Of a stretch of 64,000 nt of DNA, positions 1 to 10,184 are shown piece after piece. The stretch is from the NCBI RefSeq assembly GCF_021432065.1, contig NZ_CP090364.1, forward strand, positions 1,626,601 to 1,690,600. Direction: 5' to 3'. The DNA comes from Photobacterium sp. TLY01. Its GTDB lineage: Bacteria; Pseudomonadota; Gammaproteobacteria; Enterobacterales; Vibrionaceae. Under the pieces are notes generated by a model. That model ran no database searches, was not told the DNA's origin, and saw only the letters and a program-made list of their open reading frames with translations. Each line of letters begins with the position of its first letter. The stretch's first letter is position 1. The position numbers and the translations under genes are program-made.

Positions 1-1184
1 ATCCGAATCACTTCACTGCCCTTTTCATACACAGTCAAGGTATAGAAGTTGTTCATTTCGATGACTTTCTCAGGACGGATCGGATGCGACATCGGACCGC
101 GGTCTTCGGCAAATTGTGGTCCACGCATCACGCGAACGTTGTTGATCCGGTTAACCGGGCGGGAACCCAGATCCGATGAAAACTCCTGATCCCGAAATAC
201 CGTCAACCCTTCTTTCAGGCTCAGCTGGAACCAGTCCCGGCATGTAATGCGGTTACCGGTCCAATTGTGGAAGTACTCATGGCCAATCACAGCTTCAATA
301 CCCAGATAATCCGTGTCTGTTGCTGTTGCCGGATTTGCCAGCACATATTTAGAGTTAAAGATGTTCAGGCCTTTGTTTTCCATCGCGCCCATGTTGAAGA
401 AATCAACCGCAACGACCATATAAATATCCAGGTCATATTCCAGGCCAAAGCGCTCTTCGTCCCACTTCATCGAATTGATGAGCGATTGCATGGCGTGCTC
501 AGCACGATCCAGATTGCCTTTGTCGACAAAGATTTCCAGCGCCACGTCACGACCACTGACGGTTTTATAATTATCCCGCAACACATCGAAGTCACCGGCC
601 ACCAAGGCGAACAGATAACAAGGCTTCGGATACGGATCCTGCCACTGAACCCAATGACGGCCATTGTCCAGCTCACCACTTGCCACTTTGTTACCATTAC
701 TCAGCAAATACGGATATTTCGCTTTATCTGCGAGCACTTTGGTGGTGAAGCGAGCCAGCACATCCGGGCGGTCCTGATAAAACGTAATGCGACGAAAACC
801 TTCCGCTTCACATTGTGTGCAGAAGCCGCCACCAGATTTATACAAACCCTCAAGCGCGGTATTGGCTTCCGGATTAATCTCTGTTTCTATAGTGAGTTCA
901 AAGGCTTCAGGCAATTGACGAATCAGCAGACCTTCTGCCGTTTCTTCATAATGTGGCCAGCTTTCACCATTGATTTCCAACCGACGCAAAACCAGATCAT
1001 CACCGTCTAATTCAAGTGATGTTACCCCCTGAGTTTGTTGCTTCACTTGACTGACAGCAACAACACGGGTCGCCGTGTCTTGCAGATCAAACACCAGATC
1101 AATATCGGTAATCGTAAAATCCGGCGCAGTGTAATCAGCACGGTACTTCGCTGTCGGTTGAGCAACATTCGGTTGATCGGCCAT
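1..1184 (-). CDS. pepN: Aminopeptidase N (5' part; gene runs off the left edge)
   Basis: N-terminal 394 residues of an M1-family zinc aminopeptidase, a broad-specificity cytoplasmic enzyme that removes N-terminal residues from peptides. The translation shows the substrate-binding GAMEN motif followed about 35 residues later by the zinc motif HEYFH with NWTGNR after it, the usual M1 order. The start ATG at 1184 has a strong AAGGAAGGA ribosome site. E. coli PepN is about 870 residues, so more than half, including the downstream zinc-ligand Glu region and the C-terminal superhelical domain, lies outside the window. It is divergent from pncB across about 420 bp. Identification is certain; function is by family. 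Confidence 0.96.
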   Translation of the reverse strand, partial: MADQPNVAQPTAKYRADYTAPDFTITDIDLVFDLQDTATRVVAVSQVKQQTQGVTSLELDGDDLVLRRLEINGESWPHYEETAEGLLIRQLPEAFELTIETEINPEANTALEGLYKSGGGFCTQCEAEGFRRITFYQDRPDVLARFTTKVLADKAKYPYLLSNGNKVASGELDNGRHWVQWQDPYPKPCYLFALVAGDFDVLRDNYKTVSGRDVALEIFVDKGNLDRAEHAMQSLINSMKWDEERFGLEYDLDIYMVVAVDFFNMGAMENKGLNIFNSKYVLANPATATDTDYLGIEAVIGHEYFHNWTGNRITCRDWFQLSLKEGLTVFRDQEFSSDLGSRPVNRINNVRVMRGPQFAEDRGPMSHPIRPEKVIEMNNFYTLTVYEKGSEVIR

Positions 1185-1605
1185 AAAGTCCTTCCTTCAT
1201 CATCCATATGGGCAGTTGCCACAAAACAATGAACAGGCTTCGATCATTCAATCGATGAAACATTGTTTGCGGAACTGAAAAATTAGCATACCCCAACTTC
1301 AGGTTATGATAGCGGGTATGGTGCAGGTAAAGTCAGCGTGAAGCATGTGCCATAAACACACCGTTCCAGGTAAGACAAGAATTCTTGAAATCGCATCAAC
1401 TATACTTGATGTGAATACGTATAATTGGTCGCTAATTATCTTTACACTGTGTTAAGACAAAATGTTAGCAGATAGCACTTGAGGTGAAAATCTTATCTTT
1501 CTCTATTGTTACCTGTGTCGCGTCGCGCAACAATGACACCGACGGACAACCTCCTCTACCCCAATATATTGATTTTAGCCTCTTTAACAGGAATGAAGCT
1601 GTAAT
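1185..1605. other. Divergent intergenic region between pepN and pncB
   Basis: This 421-bp gap must hold the promoters of both divergent genes. A TATAAT hexamer at 1420-1425, preceded by TACG, is the best -10 candidate toward pncB, but no convincing -35 sits 17 bp upstream. No ORF with a ribosome site, hairpin terminator or recognisable operator was found. Confidence 0.4.
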
Positions 1606-2802
1606 ATGAACCAAACGATGCAACCTTGGATCATCGATTCACTGCTTGATACCGATGCGTATAAACTCCACATGCAGCAAGCGATTTTTCACCTCTACCC
1701 GGATGTGACCGCTGCCGCCGAGTTTCGTTGCCGCAGTGGCGAAGATCTCAGGCCTTACCTGGCTGAAATCAAAAGACAAATTGCTCATCTGGGTGAATTG
1801 CGTTTTACCCCAGAAGAAATTGACTACTTAGCCACACTGCCATTTTTCCAGCACGACTATCTGGCCTATTTAAGCCAGTTTCGCCTTGATCCCGCGCAGG
1901 TCATCATCGATCAAAACGATGAACAGCTCACTATACGCATAGAAGGTAAATGGCTGGATATCATCTTGTGGGAAGTTCCCCTGCTTGCCATTATCTGCGA
2001 AACACGCTGTCGTCATCGCTATCCTGATGCCTCACCTGAAGAGGCGATTGAGCAACTCAAACACAAACTGTCTCGTTTTCACGTGCTGGCTGCCGATACG
2101 GACATCAGCGAATTTTCTCTGGTCGATTTCGGCACCCGGCGCCGATTTTCTAAAGCCGTGCACTATGCCGTTGTCGATCACCTGAAAGCGCATTTCCCTC
2201 AGTTCAGTGGTACATCAAACTACCACCTGGCCCGAACTCGACACTTAACCCCTTTTGGCACCCAGGCCCATGAATGGTTCCAGGCGCATCAACAACTGGC
2301 CGGCGAACTGGCTGACTCCCAGCAGTTAGCACTCAACCGCTGGCTTCAGGAATACCCGGATTCATTAGGTATCGCCCTGACCGACTGTATCAACATGGAG
2401 GCATTTTTGCGGGATTTCGATCTGCGTCTTTCGAATCGCTTCAGTGGTCTTCGTCATGACAGTGGTGACCCGATAGCTTGGGGGGAAAAAGCCATTGCGC
2501 ACTATCAATCGCTGGGGATTGATCCGAAAAGCAAAACATTGGTGTTTTCCGACAGCCTGACGCTAGAGCGCGCACTGGCAATCTATCAGCACTTCTTTCA
2601 GCGTATCCAAATTAGCTTTGGTATCGGGACGAATATGACGTGCGACTTACCCAATGTCGATACCTTAAACATCGTCCTGAAACTGACCGAATGTGAAGGC
2701 CGCCCGGTGGCCAAAATTTCAGATGAACCCGGCAAAAGTATCTGTCAGGATGAAGCCTATCTGGATCAACTCCGTGCAGCCTTCAAGCTGGCCAATGACT
2801 GA
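1606..2802 (+). CDS. pncB: Nicotinate phosphoribosyltransferase
   Basis: Converts nicotinate and PRPP to nicotinate mononucleotide in the Preiss-Handler NAD salvage route; cytoplasmic and ATP-assisted. The 398-residue length matches E. coli PncB (about 400). The loop PFGTQAHEW carries His222, equivalent to the His that is phosphorylated in the family, and the phosphate-binding region FSDSLT and FGIGTNMT is present near residues 320-350. The ATG at 1606 lies some 13 bp after an AGGA. Monocistronic: it is followed by a strong terminator and preceded by the divergent pepN. Confidence 0.96.
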   Translation: MNQTMQPWIIDSLLDTDAYKLHMQQAIFHLYPDVTAAAEFRCRSGEDLRPYLAEIKRQIAHLGELRFTPEEIDYLATLPFFQHDYLAYLSQFRLDPAQVIIDQNDEQLTIRIEGKWLDIILWEVPLLAIICETRCRHRYPDASPEEAIEQLKHKLSRFHVLAADTDISEFSLVDFGTRRRFSKAVHYAVVDHLKAHFPQFSGTSNYHLARTRHLTPFGTQAHEWFQAHQQLAGELADSQQLALNRWLQEYPDSLGIALTDCINMEAFLRDFDLRLSNRFSGLRHDSGDPIAWGEKAIAHYQSLGIDPKSKTLVFSDSLTLERALAIYQHFFQRIQISFGIGTNMTCDLPNVDTLNIVLKLTECEGRPVAKISDEPGKSICQDEAYLDQLRAAFKLAND

Positions 2803-2826
2803 GCTGCATGCAAGTATTACGCAGAC

Positions 2827-2855
2827 AAAAAGAGAGGCGAAAGCCTCTCTTTTTA
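2827..2855 (+). terminator. Rho-independent terminator of pncB
   Basis: Stem AGAGAGGC / GCCTCTCT with a GAAA-type loop, followed by TTTTTA, 30 bp after the pncB stop. The A-run on the left side gives it some activity in the other direction, toward the end of the convergent minus-strand gene. Confidence 0.9.
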
Positions 2856-2901
2856 TGACAATGACGCGTAACAAGGTAACATTTAAAAGATAGATAAGGT
2901 G

Positions 2902-3567
2902 TTATTGACGCTGCATCACAGCTTCCATACCAAACTGTTTATTTGTCAGGGTTAAGGTATTGTCTCCGCCCAGCTTAAAGTGACTGTCGTGCTGGCCATC
3001 TTCGTAAATCAGCACAATCCTGTCATCTTCCAGGTAGTAGATGCCTTTGTGCTCTTTACGCTTTCCGTCTTTTCCAATCACCTGTGCGGAGAATAAAAAA
3101 TCCGGACGCAGCGATAGCTTCAGCTCTGTCACGCTGTTGTCTACATCCTTACCGCCTATCGCAGAAGAACGCCATTGACCCGGTAAATTTTCAGGTGCCA
3201 GTTTGGTAAATCGCGCACCATCTAAAAGAAACTGGTTATAACTCAACACATATTCATGTTGCTGGGAGGGCTGGTTGGCAGAATTCATGGTAAGCGTCGT
3301 TTCATCAATGTCATAATTTCCGCCCCACTCATCGATCAGTCCATCAGTACGAAGCAGGCGTACTTTAAAATGATAAGACGAATTGAACTTAATATTCATG
3401 GCGCGATAGTTGACCCCCTCACTCTCTACGCCTTCGTCAGTCGTACTGAACCAATACCAGTCTCCTAACAGCAGTGGGTAGTCAAATTCAGTCAGCTCAT
3501 CGGCTGCTGCAGTATTGCTCCATGTAAAAACACTGAGAACAAATGATAAAAGAACGGCTCGCAGCAT
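2902..3567 (-). CDS. Secreted protein of unknown function with two internal repeats
   Basis: I do not recognise a named family. The protein has 221 residues with a clear Sec signal peptide (residues 1-22, cleavage after AAA). The mature part appears duplicated: about residues 30-125 and 126-221 each start with L-x-G-[DQ]-W, continue with a hydrophobic strand, a DG-x3-E-x2-G-x-Y turn and a final beta hairpin, a pattern reminiscent of lipocalin-like beta sheets. No Cys is present in the mature part. The ATG at 3567 has an AGGGG ribosome site. It is monocistronic and convergent with pncB. Periplasmic location is inferred; any function is open. Confidence 0.75.
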   Translation of the reverse strand: MLRAVLLSFVLSVFTWSNTAAADELTEFDYPLLLGDWYWFSTTDEGVESEGVNYRAMNIKFNSSYHFKVRLLRTDGLIDEWGGNYDIDETTLTMNSANQPSQQHEYVLSYNQFLLDGARFTKLAPENLPGQWRSSAIGGKDVDNSVTELKLSLRPDFLFSAQVIGKDGKRKEHKGIYYLEDDRIVLIYEDGQHDSHFKLGGDNTLTLTNKQFGMEAVMQRQ

Positions 3568-3746
3568 GATAGTACCCCTAAGAAGTATCAGCCCCTTCTA
3601 TCAAATTAGCCCTCATTGACATGTCTCGCGCGCGAATCTGATACTTGTCATAAGTATTCAACAGCTTGTTTCAACTATGAGACACGGCCAGACATCAACA
3701 TCAGCCTTGTTCAGAGCGTAACTAACACACTGTTATAAAAAAGAAA

Positions 3747-3772
3747 AACGGCGCAGAAAGCGCCGTTTTTTG
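3747..3772. terminator. Terminator between prc and the upstream minus-strand gene
   Basis: Stem ACGGCGC-AGAAA-GCGCCGT flanked by an A-run on the left and TTTTT on the right. It lies 25 bp beyond the prc stop, so it is expected to end the proQ-prc transcript on the minus strand; symmetric, so potentially bidirectional. Confidence 0.85.
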
Positions 3773-3796
3773 TATGGTCATTCAATCTGAATCACT

Positions 3797-5800
3797 TTAG
3801 CTTTGCTCTTCCCGAACTAAATCGGCCGTGATTGCGACAGCTTCATCCAGATAAGCATCAGGCGCTTCATAATCTTTAGGCACGTCTTTCAATGCAATGA
3901 AAGGCTTCTCACCTAAAGCTTTCTGGCGTGCGTTCAAGCGCTCCAAGCGCTCTTTCTCATCCAGATCCTGCTCAGACCGACGCTTACTCTCGTTCAGAGA
4001 CAAGGCATTTTTATCTTTCTCTGCGTTGTACTTGGCTATATCATCGAAAATAAAGCCAAACTCCATATCGTTCTTGATACGTTGCTCGTGTTGAGCGCGT
4101 AACGAAGGCAATAGCGGAGAGAAGTCATACAGTTTCTGGTAACCTGCAGGCTTAATGCTATCCCACGGCAGCGCATTATCTTCTACACTTTCACCCGTAT
4201 CCGCGGGATCAATGGCAGTCGGGAAACTGATATCCGGTACAACCCCCAGATTCTGCGTACTGCCGCCATTAATGCGGTAAAACTTCTGAATCGTGTACTG
4301 TACGTGACCTAGCGGTTTATCGAAGAGATCATAGATATGATTCAGAGAACGGTGCTGCTGGACTGTCCCCTTACCAAATGACTGTTCACCGATAATAACG
4401 GCACGACCGTAGTCTTGCATTGCTGCAGCAAAAATCTCAGACGCAGAGGCACTGTAACGGTTAATCAGCACAGTTAACGGGCTGTCAAAGTAAACGCGAT
4501 CATCAGAATCACCATTCACTTTCACACGACCATAGCTATCACGCACCTGAACCACTGGGCCACTGTTGATGAACAAACCGGTTAATGCCGTTGCTTCCGT
4601 TAATGCACCACCACCGTTATTGCGCAAGTCAATCACAATACCGTCAACCTGTTGCTGGTTTAATTTCGCCAGCTCTTTCTTGGTATCCTCGGAAAGACCG
4701 ACATAGAAACTCGGGATTTCAAGGACACCAATTTTACGGCCTTGATAGGTTTCTACCGATGACTTGGCTGCCCTGTCTTCAAGGCGGATCTTATCCCGGA
4801 CTATAGTGACACTGTAACTCTTGGCATTCGCACCTTCTGGTAGAATCTCCAGACGGACCTTACTGCCTTTTGGCCCTTTGATCAGCTGAACAACATCATC
4901 CAGTCGCCAGCCAACCACATCAACCATATCCTTACCATCCTGAGCAACACCGATAATACGGTCTCCTGCAGACAGTTTTTTAGAATTGGATGCCGGGCCA
5001 CCAGCCACTAAAGAACGAATCACAGTGAATTCATCATCCACCTGAAGCACAGCACCAATCCCTTCCAGAGACAGGTTCATCTCTGACTGGAACTGTTCAG
5101 CACTGCGAGGAGAGAGATAACTGGTATGCGGGTCTACTTCACGCGCGAACGCATTCATATAGAGCTGAAATACATCTTCGCTGTGGCTTTGGGTCAGGCG
5201 CTTCAACGCGTTGTTATAGCGTTTACTTAGCGTTTCCTGGATGTCTTTCCAGTCTTTACCGGCCAGTTTCAGGTTCAGCTCATCCGATTTGACACGCTCG
5301 CGCCAAATTTCATTCAGCTCTGCCCTGTCCTTCGGCCATGGCATTTCTGAACGATCGACCACGATGTCTTCATTGACATTGAAAGACATCGGTTTGTCCA
5401 ACAAGGTCAACGCATACTGGTAACGATCAAAACGGCGCTTCAATACCGTATTAAAGATATCGTAAGCGGCTGTTGTTTCACCTCTTTTTAACTGGTCGTC
5501 AAGCTGATATTTCCACTGTTCGAACTGTCTGATATCAGATTGTGTGAGGAAGCTTTTATTGAAGTCCAGCATTTCCAGATAGCGATCGAAAATGTTGGCA
5601 GAAAATTGATCATCAAGTGAGAACTGGCGATAGTGAGAACGGGTAAACCGTGAGGCTACACGCTTACTGGCGGTCGCATGCTGTTTTTCCGGGGTCAAAA
5701 CAGGCAATTCACTTTGTGTATGTGTGGCTTCCAAGGCCTGGGCTGATGCTGCCAGCATGATACCGGCAGCAATCAGTGAGAAACGGAATCGACATTTCAT
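3797..5800 (-). CDS. prc: Carboxy-terminal processing protease (tail-specific protease)
   Basis: Periplasmic S41-family serine protease that degrades proteins by their C-terminal tails and, with NlpI in enterobacteria, limits peptidoglycan hydrolases. 667 residues (E. coli 682). Signal peptide residues 1-22; N-terminal helical domain; PDZ domain about 240-325 (GIGAVLQ to LEILPEG); S41 catalytic domain with DLRNNGGG near 391-398 and the Ser/Lys dyad at S452 (SASASE) and K477 (GKGTV), the same numbering as the E. coli precursor. It sits 17 bp after proQ and is probably co-transcribed with it, as in E. coli. Confidence 0.97.
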   Translation of the reverse strand: MKCRFRFSLIAAGIMLAASAQALEATHTQSELPVLTPEKQHATASKRVASRFTRSHYRQFSLDDQFSANIFDRYLEMLDFNKSFLTQSDIRQFEQWKYQLDDQLKRGETTAAYDIFNTVLKRRFDRYQYALTLLDKPMSFNVNEDIVVDRSEMPWPKDRAELNEIWRERVKSDELNLKLAGKDWKDIQETLSKRYNNALKRLTQSHSEDVFQLYMNAFAREVDPHTSYLSPRSAEQFQSEMNLSLEGIGAVLQVDDEFTVIRSLVAGGPASNSKKLSAGDRIIGVAQDGKDMVDVVGWRLDDVVQLIKGPKGSKVRLEILPEGANAKSYSVTIVRDKIRLEDRAAKSSVETYQGRKIGVLEIPSFYVGLSEDTKKELAKLNQQQVDGIVIDLRNNGGGALTEATALTGLFINSGPVVQVRDSYGRVKVNGDSDDRVYFDSPLTVLINRYSASASEIFAAAMQDYGRAVIIGEQSFGKGTVQQHRSLNHIYDLFDKPLGHVQYTIQKFYRINGGSTQNLGVVPDISFPTAIDPADTGESVEDNALPWDSIKPAGYQKLYDFSPLLPSLRAQHEQRIKNDMEFGFIFDDIAKYNAEKDKNALSLNESKRRSEQDLDEKERLERLNARQKALGEKPFIALKDVPKDYEAPDAYLDEAVAITADLVREEQS

Positions 5801-5817
5801 ACGTCGAGCATTCTCCT

Positions 5818-6456
5818 TTATGAACGCAGGTGCTCCGCTTTCACAACCATGGTCAGGCCATTAGTCAGACGGACACGCACATCGTCCTTATTAATTTCTA
5901 CAATGGTTGCCGGCATGTTGCCATTGCCCATATTGACACTGACATCTTTACCCACTGTCACTTCATCAGAAGATAAAGCACGTGTTGTTTCTACCGGCTT
6001 CTTATCTAGCTTAGACGTTTTTGGCTTAACGTTTCTAGGTTTAGATGATTTTTCCCGAACTTTCTTTGGCTTAGCATCACCTTCAGCGGCCGCTTTCGCC
6101 GCTGCCTGCTCTTTACGACGGGCGCGTACTTTCGCTTTGCTTTCTTCTAACGCCTTTTGCGCGTGATCGACATGTTCCTGTTCTAACACACCACACTCAT
6201 TGCCATCAAGGTCAATACGGCTAGCGCCTGCTTTAACACCATGAAGATAACGCCAAGAAGAAGTGTACTGACGAAGTGCGGCTCGCAGCTGAGTTTTACT
6301 GACTTTCGGATCATCACTCAGTCGTTCAGCGAGGTCTTGGAAGATACCAATTTTTAATGGCTTAGCTTCACCTTCAACAGTAAAACAATTCGGGAATTGC
6401 TCTGCAATATAGGCAATCACTTCTTTACTGTTCGTTAACTTTTCAGAGTTTTCCAT
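5818..6456 (-). CDS. proQ: RNA chaperone ProQ
   Basis: Global sRNA- and mRNA-binding protein of the ProQ/FinO family. The N-terminal FinO-like domain spans about residues 5-120 ([16 protein letters not shown] onward). It is followed by a Lys/Arg-rich linker (about 120-165) and a C-terminal SH3-like domain (about 165-212) that ends in KAEHLRS. The start is placed at the ATG at 6456 (MENSEK), which has AGGAAAG five bases upstream; an in-frame TTG 15 bp earlier lacks support. First gene of the proQ-prc operon. Confidence 0.96.
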   Translation of the reverse strand: MENSEKLTNSKEVIAYIAEQFPNCFTVEGEAKPLKIGIFQDLAERLSDDPKVSKTQLRAALRQYTSSWRYLHGVKAGASRIDLDGNECGVLEQEHVDHAQKALEESKAKVRARRKEQAAAKAAAEGDAKPKKVREKSSKPRNVKPKTSKLDKKPVETTRALSSDEVTVGKDVSVNMGNGNMPATIVEINKDDVRVRLTNGLTMVVKAEHLRS

Positions 6457-6566
6457 GGACTTTCCTGACAAAGCGAGAGTACCTCGCTGTTAGTGCTTTT
6501 AAATAAAACCAATAAGTGCGGGCTATTATAATTACCTGATGTTGAAAAACCACCGAAAGCATGCAA

Positions 6567-7025
6567 TTAGAGCTTAATTTGTAGTTCCTCAATGAGTGAA
6601 ACCAGCCCGTTTTCGTCTTCCTGGTCAAATCTTGACAGACTTGGGCTATCAATATCCAGCACACCGTACAACTTACCTTTCACTGAGAATGGAATCACGA
6701 TCTCAGAATTGCTGGCAGCGTCACAGGCAATATGGCCCTCAAACTGATGAACATCACTGACACGCTGAACTTTGTTTTCTGAGATTGCAGTGCCGCAAAC
6801 ACCACGACCGACAGGGATGCGCACGCAGGCAGGTTTACCCTGAAATGGCCCTAAAACCAGTTGGTCATCTTTCAGCAGGTAAAAACCAACCCAGTTAATA
6901 TCCTCTAACTCCATGTTCAGTAAAGCACTAATATTAGAAATATTAGCAATTACATCGGGTTCACCGTCAACGATTGCCACAGCCTGTTGGGTTAAACGGC
7001 GGTAGAATGCAGATTTATTTTCCAT
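6567..7025 (-). CDS. msrC: Free methionine-(R)-sulfoxide reductase (GAF domain)
   Basis: Reduces free L-methionine-(R)-sulfoxide in the cytoplasm, using thioredoxin. One GAF domain fills the 152 residues. The three catalytic or resolving cysteines are at C67, C77 and C101, with exactly the spacing of E. coli C84, C94 and C118, in ACVRIPVGRGVCGTA and IACDAAS. ATG at 7025 with GGAG six bases upstream. It lies upstream of proQ on the same strand, the same neighbourhood as E. coli yebR, and is divergent from the ABC exporter. Confidence 0.95.
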   Translation of the reverse strand: MENKSAFYRRLTQQAVAIVDGEPDVIANISNISALLNMELEDINWVGFYLLKDDQLVLGPFQGKPACVRIPVGRGVCGTAISENKVQRVSDVHQFEGHIACDAASNSEIVIPFSVKGKLYGVLDIDSPSLSRFDQEDENGLVSLIEELQIKL

Positions 7026-7109
7026 GGCTTACTCCATATATAGCCGTTAAAATGCCACCTTTGCATCGTAATAGGAATCGTTATCACTGTGAAAGGCTCA
7101 ACGAATCAA

Positions 7110-8942
7110 ATGATTAACTGGTCATGGTTGATAAAGCAAGCAAAACATCACAAAAAAAGACTGATTGCTGCCAATATCATCGCCCTGATTGCCACGCTGG
7201 TCAGCGTCCCGATTCCACTGCTGATGCCGCTGATGGTCGACGAGATTTTGCTTGACCAGCCCGGAAAAGGAATCGCCTTATTAAACCACTTATTGCCGTC
7301 CGATTGGCAACAACCGGCGGCCTACATCATTCTTGTTCTCCTGCTGGTCGTCGTGATGCGCGCAGCCAGCCAAGCTTTGAATATCTTACAAAGCCGCCAG
7401 TTCACCTTAGTTGCCAAAGAGATCACCTACCAGATGCGCAGGCATCTGATTGATAAACTGGGCCGAATCAGCATGCGTCAGTATGAAGAGCGCGGCAGCG
7501 GTGGTATTACCTCTCATCTGGTTACCGATGTTGAAACCATCGATAAATTTGTGGGCGACACGCTAAGCCGTTTTCTGATTGGTACACTGACTGTGCTCGG
7601 GACAGCCGTGGTACTGCTGTGGCTGAACTGGGAGCTGGGGCTGTTCATTTTGCTGGTCAATCCCGTTGTGATTTATGCATCACGGAAAATGGGAAACAGA
7701 GTCAAGCACCTGAAGCGCAAAGAGAACCAAGCGTTTGAAAAATTCCAGCAGCGGCTGGTTGAAACACTGGATGGTATTTACCAGCTCAGAGCCGCAAACC
7801 GTGAACGCGATTTTCTGAAAAATCTGAAAGAACATGCAGATGGTATCCGTGACAATGCCGACAAATATGCCTGGCAGTCGGAAGCCGCCGGGCGGATATC
7901 CTTTCTTTTATTTTTGATTGGATTCGAACTCTTCCGTGCCGGAGCCATGCTCATGGTACTGTTCAGCGATTTGACCATTGGCCAGATGTTCGCGGTATTT
8001 GGTTATCTGTGGTTTATGCTGGGCCCGGTTCAGGAACTGCTGGGTATTCAATTTGCCTGGTACGGTGCTTCGGCCGCTATGCAGCGTCTGAACCAGCTGA
8101 TTGCACTGGAAGAAGAGGTTCGTCCTCAGGCCAAAGTGGATCCCTTCTCCGGCCATAAACAGATTGCCATTGAGATCAATCATCTGGACTTTGCCTATGA
8201 CGAAGATAAAAAAGTTCTGAATGGTCTGAATCTCTCATTACCTGCAGGAAAACGTGTTGCATTAGTGGGCGCATCCGGTGGCGGAAAATCCACGCTGATC
8301 CAACTGCTCCTTGGCATCTATCAAAAAGACAGTGGCGATATACTGATCAATGGTCATCCGGTTGAAGACGTCAGTTATGAAGCACTCAGGGAAAGGATGG
8401 CCGTTGTTTTGCAACAACCCGTGCTGTTCAATGATACGCTTCGCCATAATCTGTCATTGGGCGCTGAGTACAACGACGAACAACTCTGGCAGGCGCTGGA
8501 AATTGCACAGCTCTCCGATGTTACGCAACGGCTGAGTGACGGGCTGGACACCCAGATTGGTCGTCAGGGTATTCGTCTTTCCGGAGGGCAGCGGCAACGG
8601 CTCGCGATTGCCAGGATGATTCTGACCAATCCGGATTTCGTCATTCTGGATGAGGCAACCTCAGCTCTGGATACAGCCACAGAAGCTGCGTTGCATACTG
8701 CGTTGAACCATTTCCTGGCCGATCGGACAACCCTGATCGTGGCGCACAGGCTCTCTGCGGTGAAGCAGGCTGATCTTATTTATGTACTCGAAGATGGTCA
8801 GGTCAGCCAGACGGGCACACACACTGAGCTGGTGAATACAACAGGCCTGTATCAGACCCTGTATGGCACAGCGCAATCCAGCGATGCTGAACATCACATA
8901 AACAATCAGAACCTGACAGTAGCCAGGCTCAATTCAAAATAA
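7110..8942 (+). CDS. ABC exporter, fused membrane and ATPase domains (MsbA/multidrug type)
   Basis: Homodimeric inner-membrane half-transporter. About 610 residues: a six-helix type-1 exporter domain (about 10-315) and a nucleotide-binding domain (about 350-580) with Walker A GASGGGKST, Q-loop VLQQPV, signature LSGGQRQR, Walker B FVILDEATS and H-loop VAHRLS. Substrate unknown. A GTG seven codons upstream (7089) is also in frame; I prefer the ATG at 7110 because the sequence from MINWSWL looks like the conserved N-terminus, but neither start has a good ribosome site. The gene ends 51 bp before letA on the same strand and is probably co-transcribed with letAB, which hints at an envelope or lipid substrate (inference). 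Confidence 0.88.
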   Translation: MINWSWLIKQAKHHKKRLIAANIIALIATLVSVPIPLLMPLMVDEILLDQPGKGIALLNHLLPSDWQQPAAYIILVLLLVVVMRAASQALNILQSRQFTLVAKEITYQMRRHLIDKLGRISMRQYEERGSGGITSHLVTDVETIDKFVGDTLSRFLIGTLTVLGTAVVLLWLNWELGLFILLVNPVVIYASRKMGNRVKHLKRKENQAFEKFQQRLVETLDGIYQLRAANRERDFLKNLKEHADGIRDNADKYAWQSEAAGRISFLLFLIGFELFRAGAMLMVLFSDLTIGQMFAVFGYLWFMLGPVQELLGIQFAWYGASAAMQRLNQLIALEEEVRPQAKVDPFSGHKQIAIEINHLDFAYDEDKKVLNGLNLSLPAGKRVALVGASGGGKSTLIQLLLGIYQKDSGDILINGHPVEDVSYEALRERMAVVLQQPVLFNDTLRHNLSLGAEYNDEQLWQALEIAQLSDVTQRLSDGLDTQIGRQGIRLSGGQRQRLAIARMILTNPDFVILDEATSALDTATEAALHTALNHFLADRTTLIVAHRLSAVKQADLIYVLEDGQVSQTGTHTELVNTTGLYQTLYGTAQSSDAEHHINNQNLTVARLNSK

Positions 8943-8993
8943 TATAGTGATGCCAGTTCAACAGGTTAACGGCTCCAGATAGGATGGACATTC

Positions 8994-10184
8994 ATGTCAA
9001 CGGTAAGACTCTGCCCTAGTTGTGATTTACTTTTGACACCCAAAGTGACTGCCAGAGGACAAAGCGCGTTTTGTCCTCGCTGTGAATCTCGTATGTATCG
9101 TGGCGGTATGCCATCAATACGCGGGGATCTGGCGCTTGCTGTCGCCGGCTTGATATTAATCATTCCGGCGCATTTCTATCCTTTAATCACGATCCGCCTG
9201 TTTGGTGTCATGATACCCGCCACCTTACCCTCTGGCGCACTGACGCTGTCGTCTGATTACCCTGTCGTTGCGCTATTAATACTGTTCTGTAGCACAATCG
9301 CACCTTTCATGGTTTTCCTGTCGGTGCTCGGTGCTCAGTTTGCCCTGGCAAAGCGCCAGCTTGGCCTCTTTAAGTACTCGATGTGGTGTATAGAACACCT
9401 GAAACATTGGGCAATGTTTGATGTTTTTCTGGTCAGTCTGGGCATCGCCTGCTTCAAAGTGAAAGATTATGCCGATATTTATGTCGGCCCAGGTCTGTTT
9501 TGCCTGGTTATGATGGAAATACTCATGGTCATCATGCTCACACGCTTTCATGTCAAACGGTATTGGGAAGCCTGGCAACCTGAAACCGATCATAAAGTCC
9601 CGGCATTAAAGTTACACTGTGACAACTGTCATTTAAGCCTGGGAGAAACAGACACCTGCCAGCGCTGTCATTGCCCAACTCACTATCGCAAACCTTTTTC
9701 TATTCAGAAAACATGGGCTTACCTGATCACTGCAGCTATTTTTATCATCCCGGCCAACATCTACCCAATCTCAATATTTTTAAACAACGGAAAACGGATT
9801 GAAGACACCATTCTTTCTGGCGTTGCCTCACTCATCAATACCGGTATGGAAGGCATCGCCATTCTGATTTTCTTTGCCAGTATTGTTGTGCCCGTTGCAA
9901 AAATACTGGGGCTTGCATTTATACTTCTGTGCATCCACGGTAAAAGAAAGATCAATCATTTATACAGAATGCGGCTTTACCGTATCATTCAATGGATTGG
10001 TAAATGGTCAATGATGGACTTATTCGTTATTGCCTTGATGGTCTCACTCATTGATCGTGGACAGATTTTGGATTTTACCCCAGGCCCTGGAGCCATTGCC
10101 TTTGCAATCGTTGTCGTGCTCACCATGCTGGCAGCAGAAAGTCTGGATTCTCGCCTGATTTGGGATAATTATGACAAACAATAA
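8994..10184 (+). CDS. letA: LetA, integral membrane partner of the LetB lipid-transport tunnel (PqiA family)
   Basis: Multi-pass inner-membrane protein that works with the MCE protein LetB in moving lipids across the envelope. 396 residues with two zinc-ribbon-like segments, C-P-S-C plus C-P-R-C near residues 8-31 and C-DNC plus C-QRC near 205-222, each preceding a four-helix PqiA domain, the family's duplicated layout. ATG at 8994 with an AGGATGG ribosome site. The last 14 bp overlap letB, indicating translational coupling. Confidence 0.94.
   Translation: MSTVRLCPSCDLLLTPKVTARGQSAFCPRCESRMYRGGMPSIRGDLALAVAGLILIIPAHFYPLITIRLFGVMIPATLPSGALTLSSDYPVVALLILFCSTIAPFMVFLSVLGAQFALAKRQLGLFKYSMWCIEHLKHWAMFDVFLVSLGIACFKVKDYADIYVGPGLFCLVMMEILMVIMLTRFHVKRYWEAWQPETDHKVPALKLHCDNCHLSLGETDTCQRCHCPTHYRKPFSIQKTWAYLITAAIFIIPANIYPISIFLNNGKRIEDTILSGVASLINTGMEGIAILIFFASIVVPVAKILGLAFILLCIHGKRKINHLYRMRLYRIIQWIGKWSMMDLFVIALMVSLIDRGQILDFTPGPGAIAFAIVVVLTMLAAESLDSRLIWDNYDKQ

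Noticed and set aside
267..1010. 247-codon ORF on the plus strand
   Set aside because: Antisense shadow of pepN, whose minus-strand frame carries GAMEN and HEYFH motifs; no ribosome site or known family.
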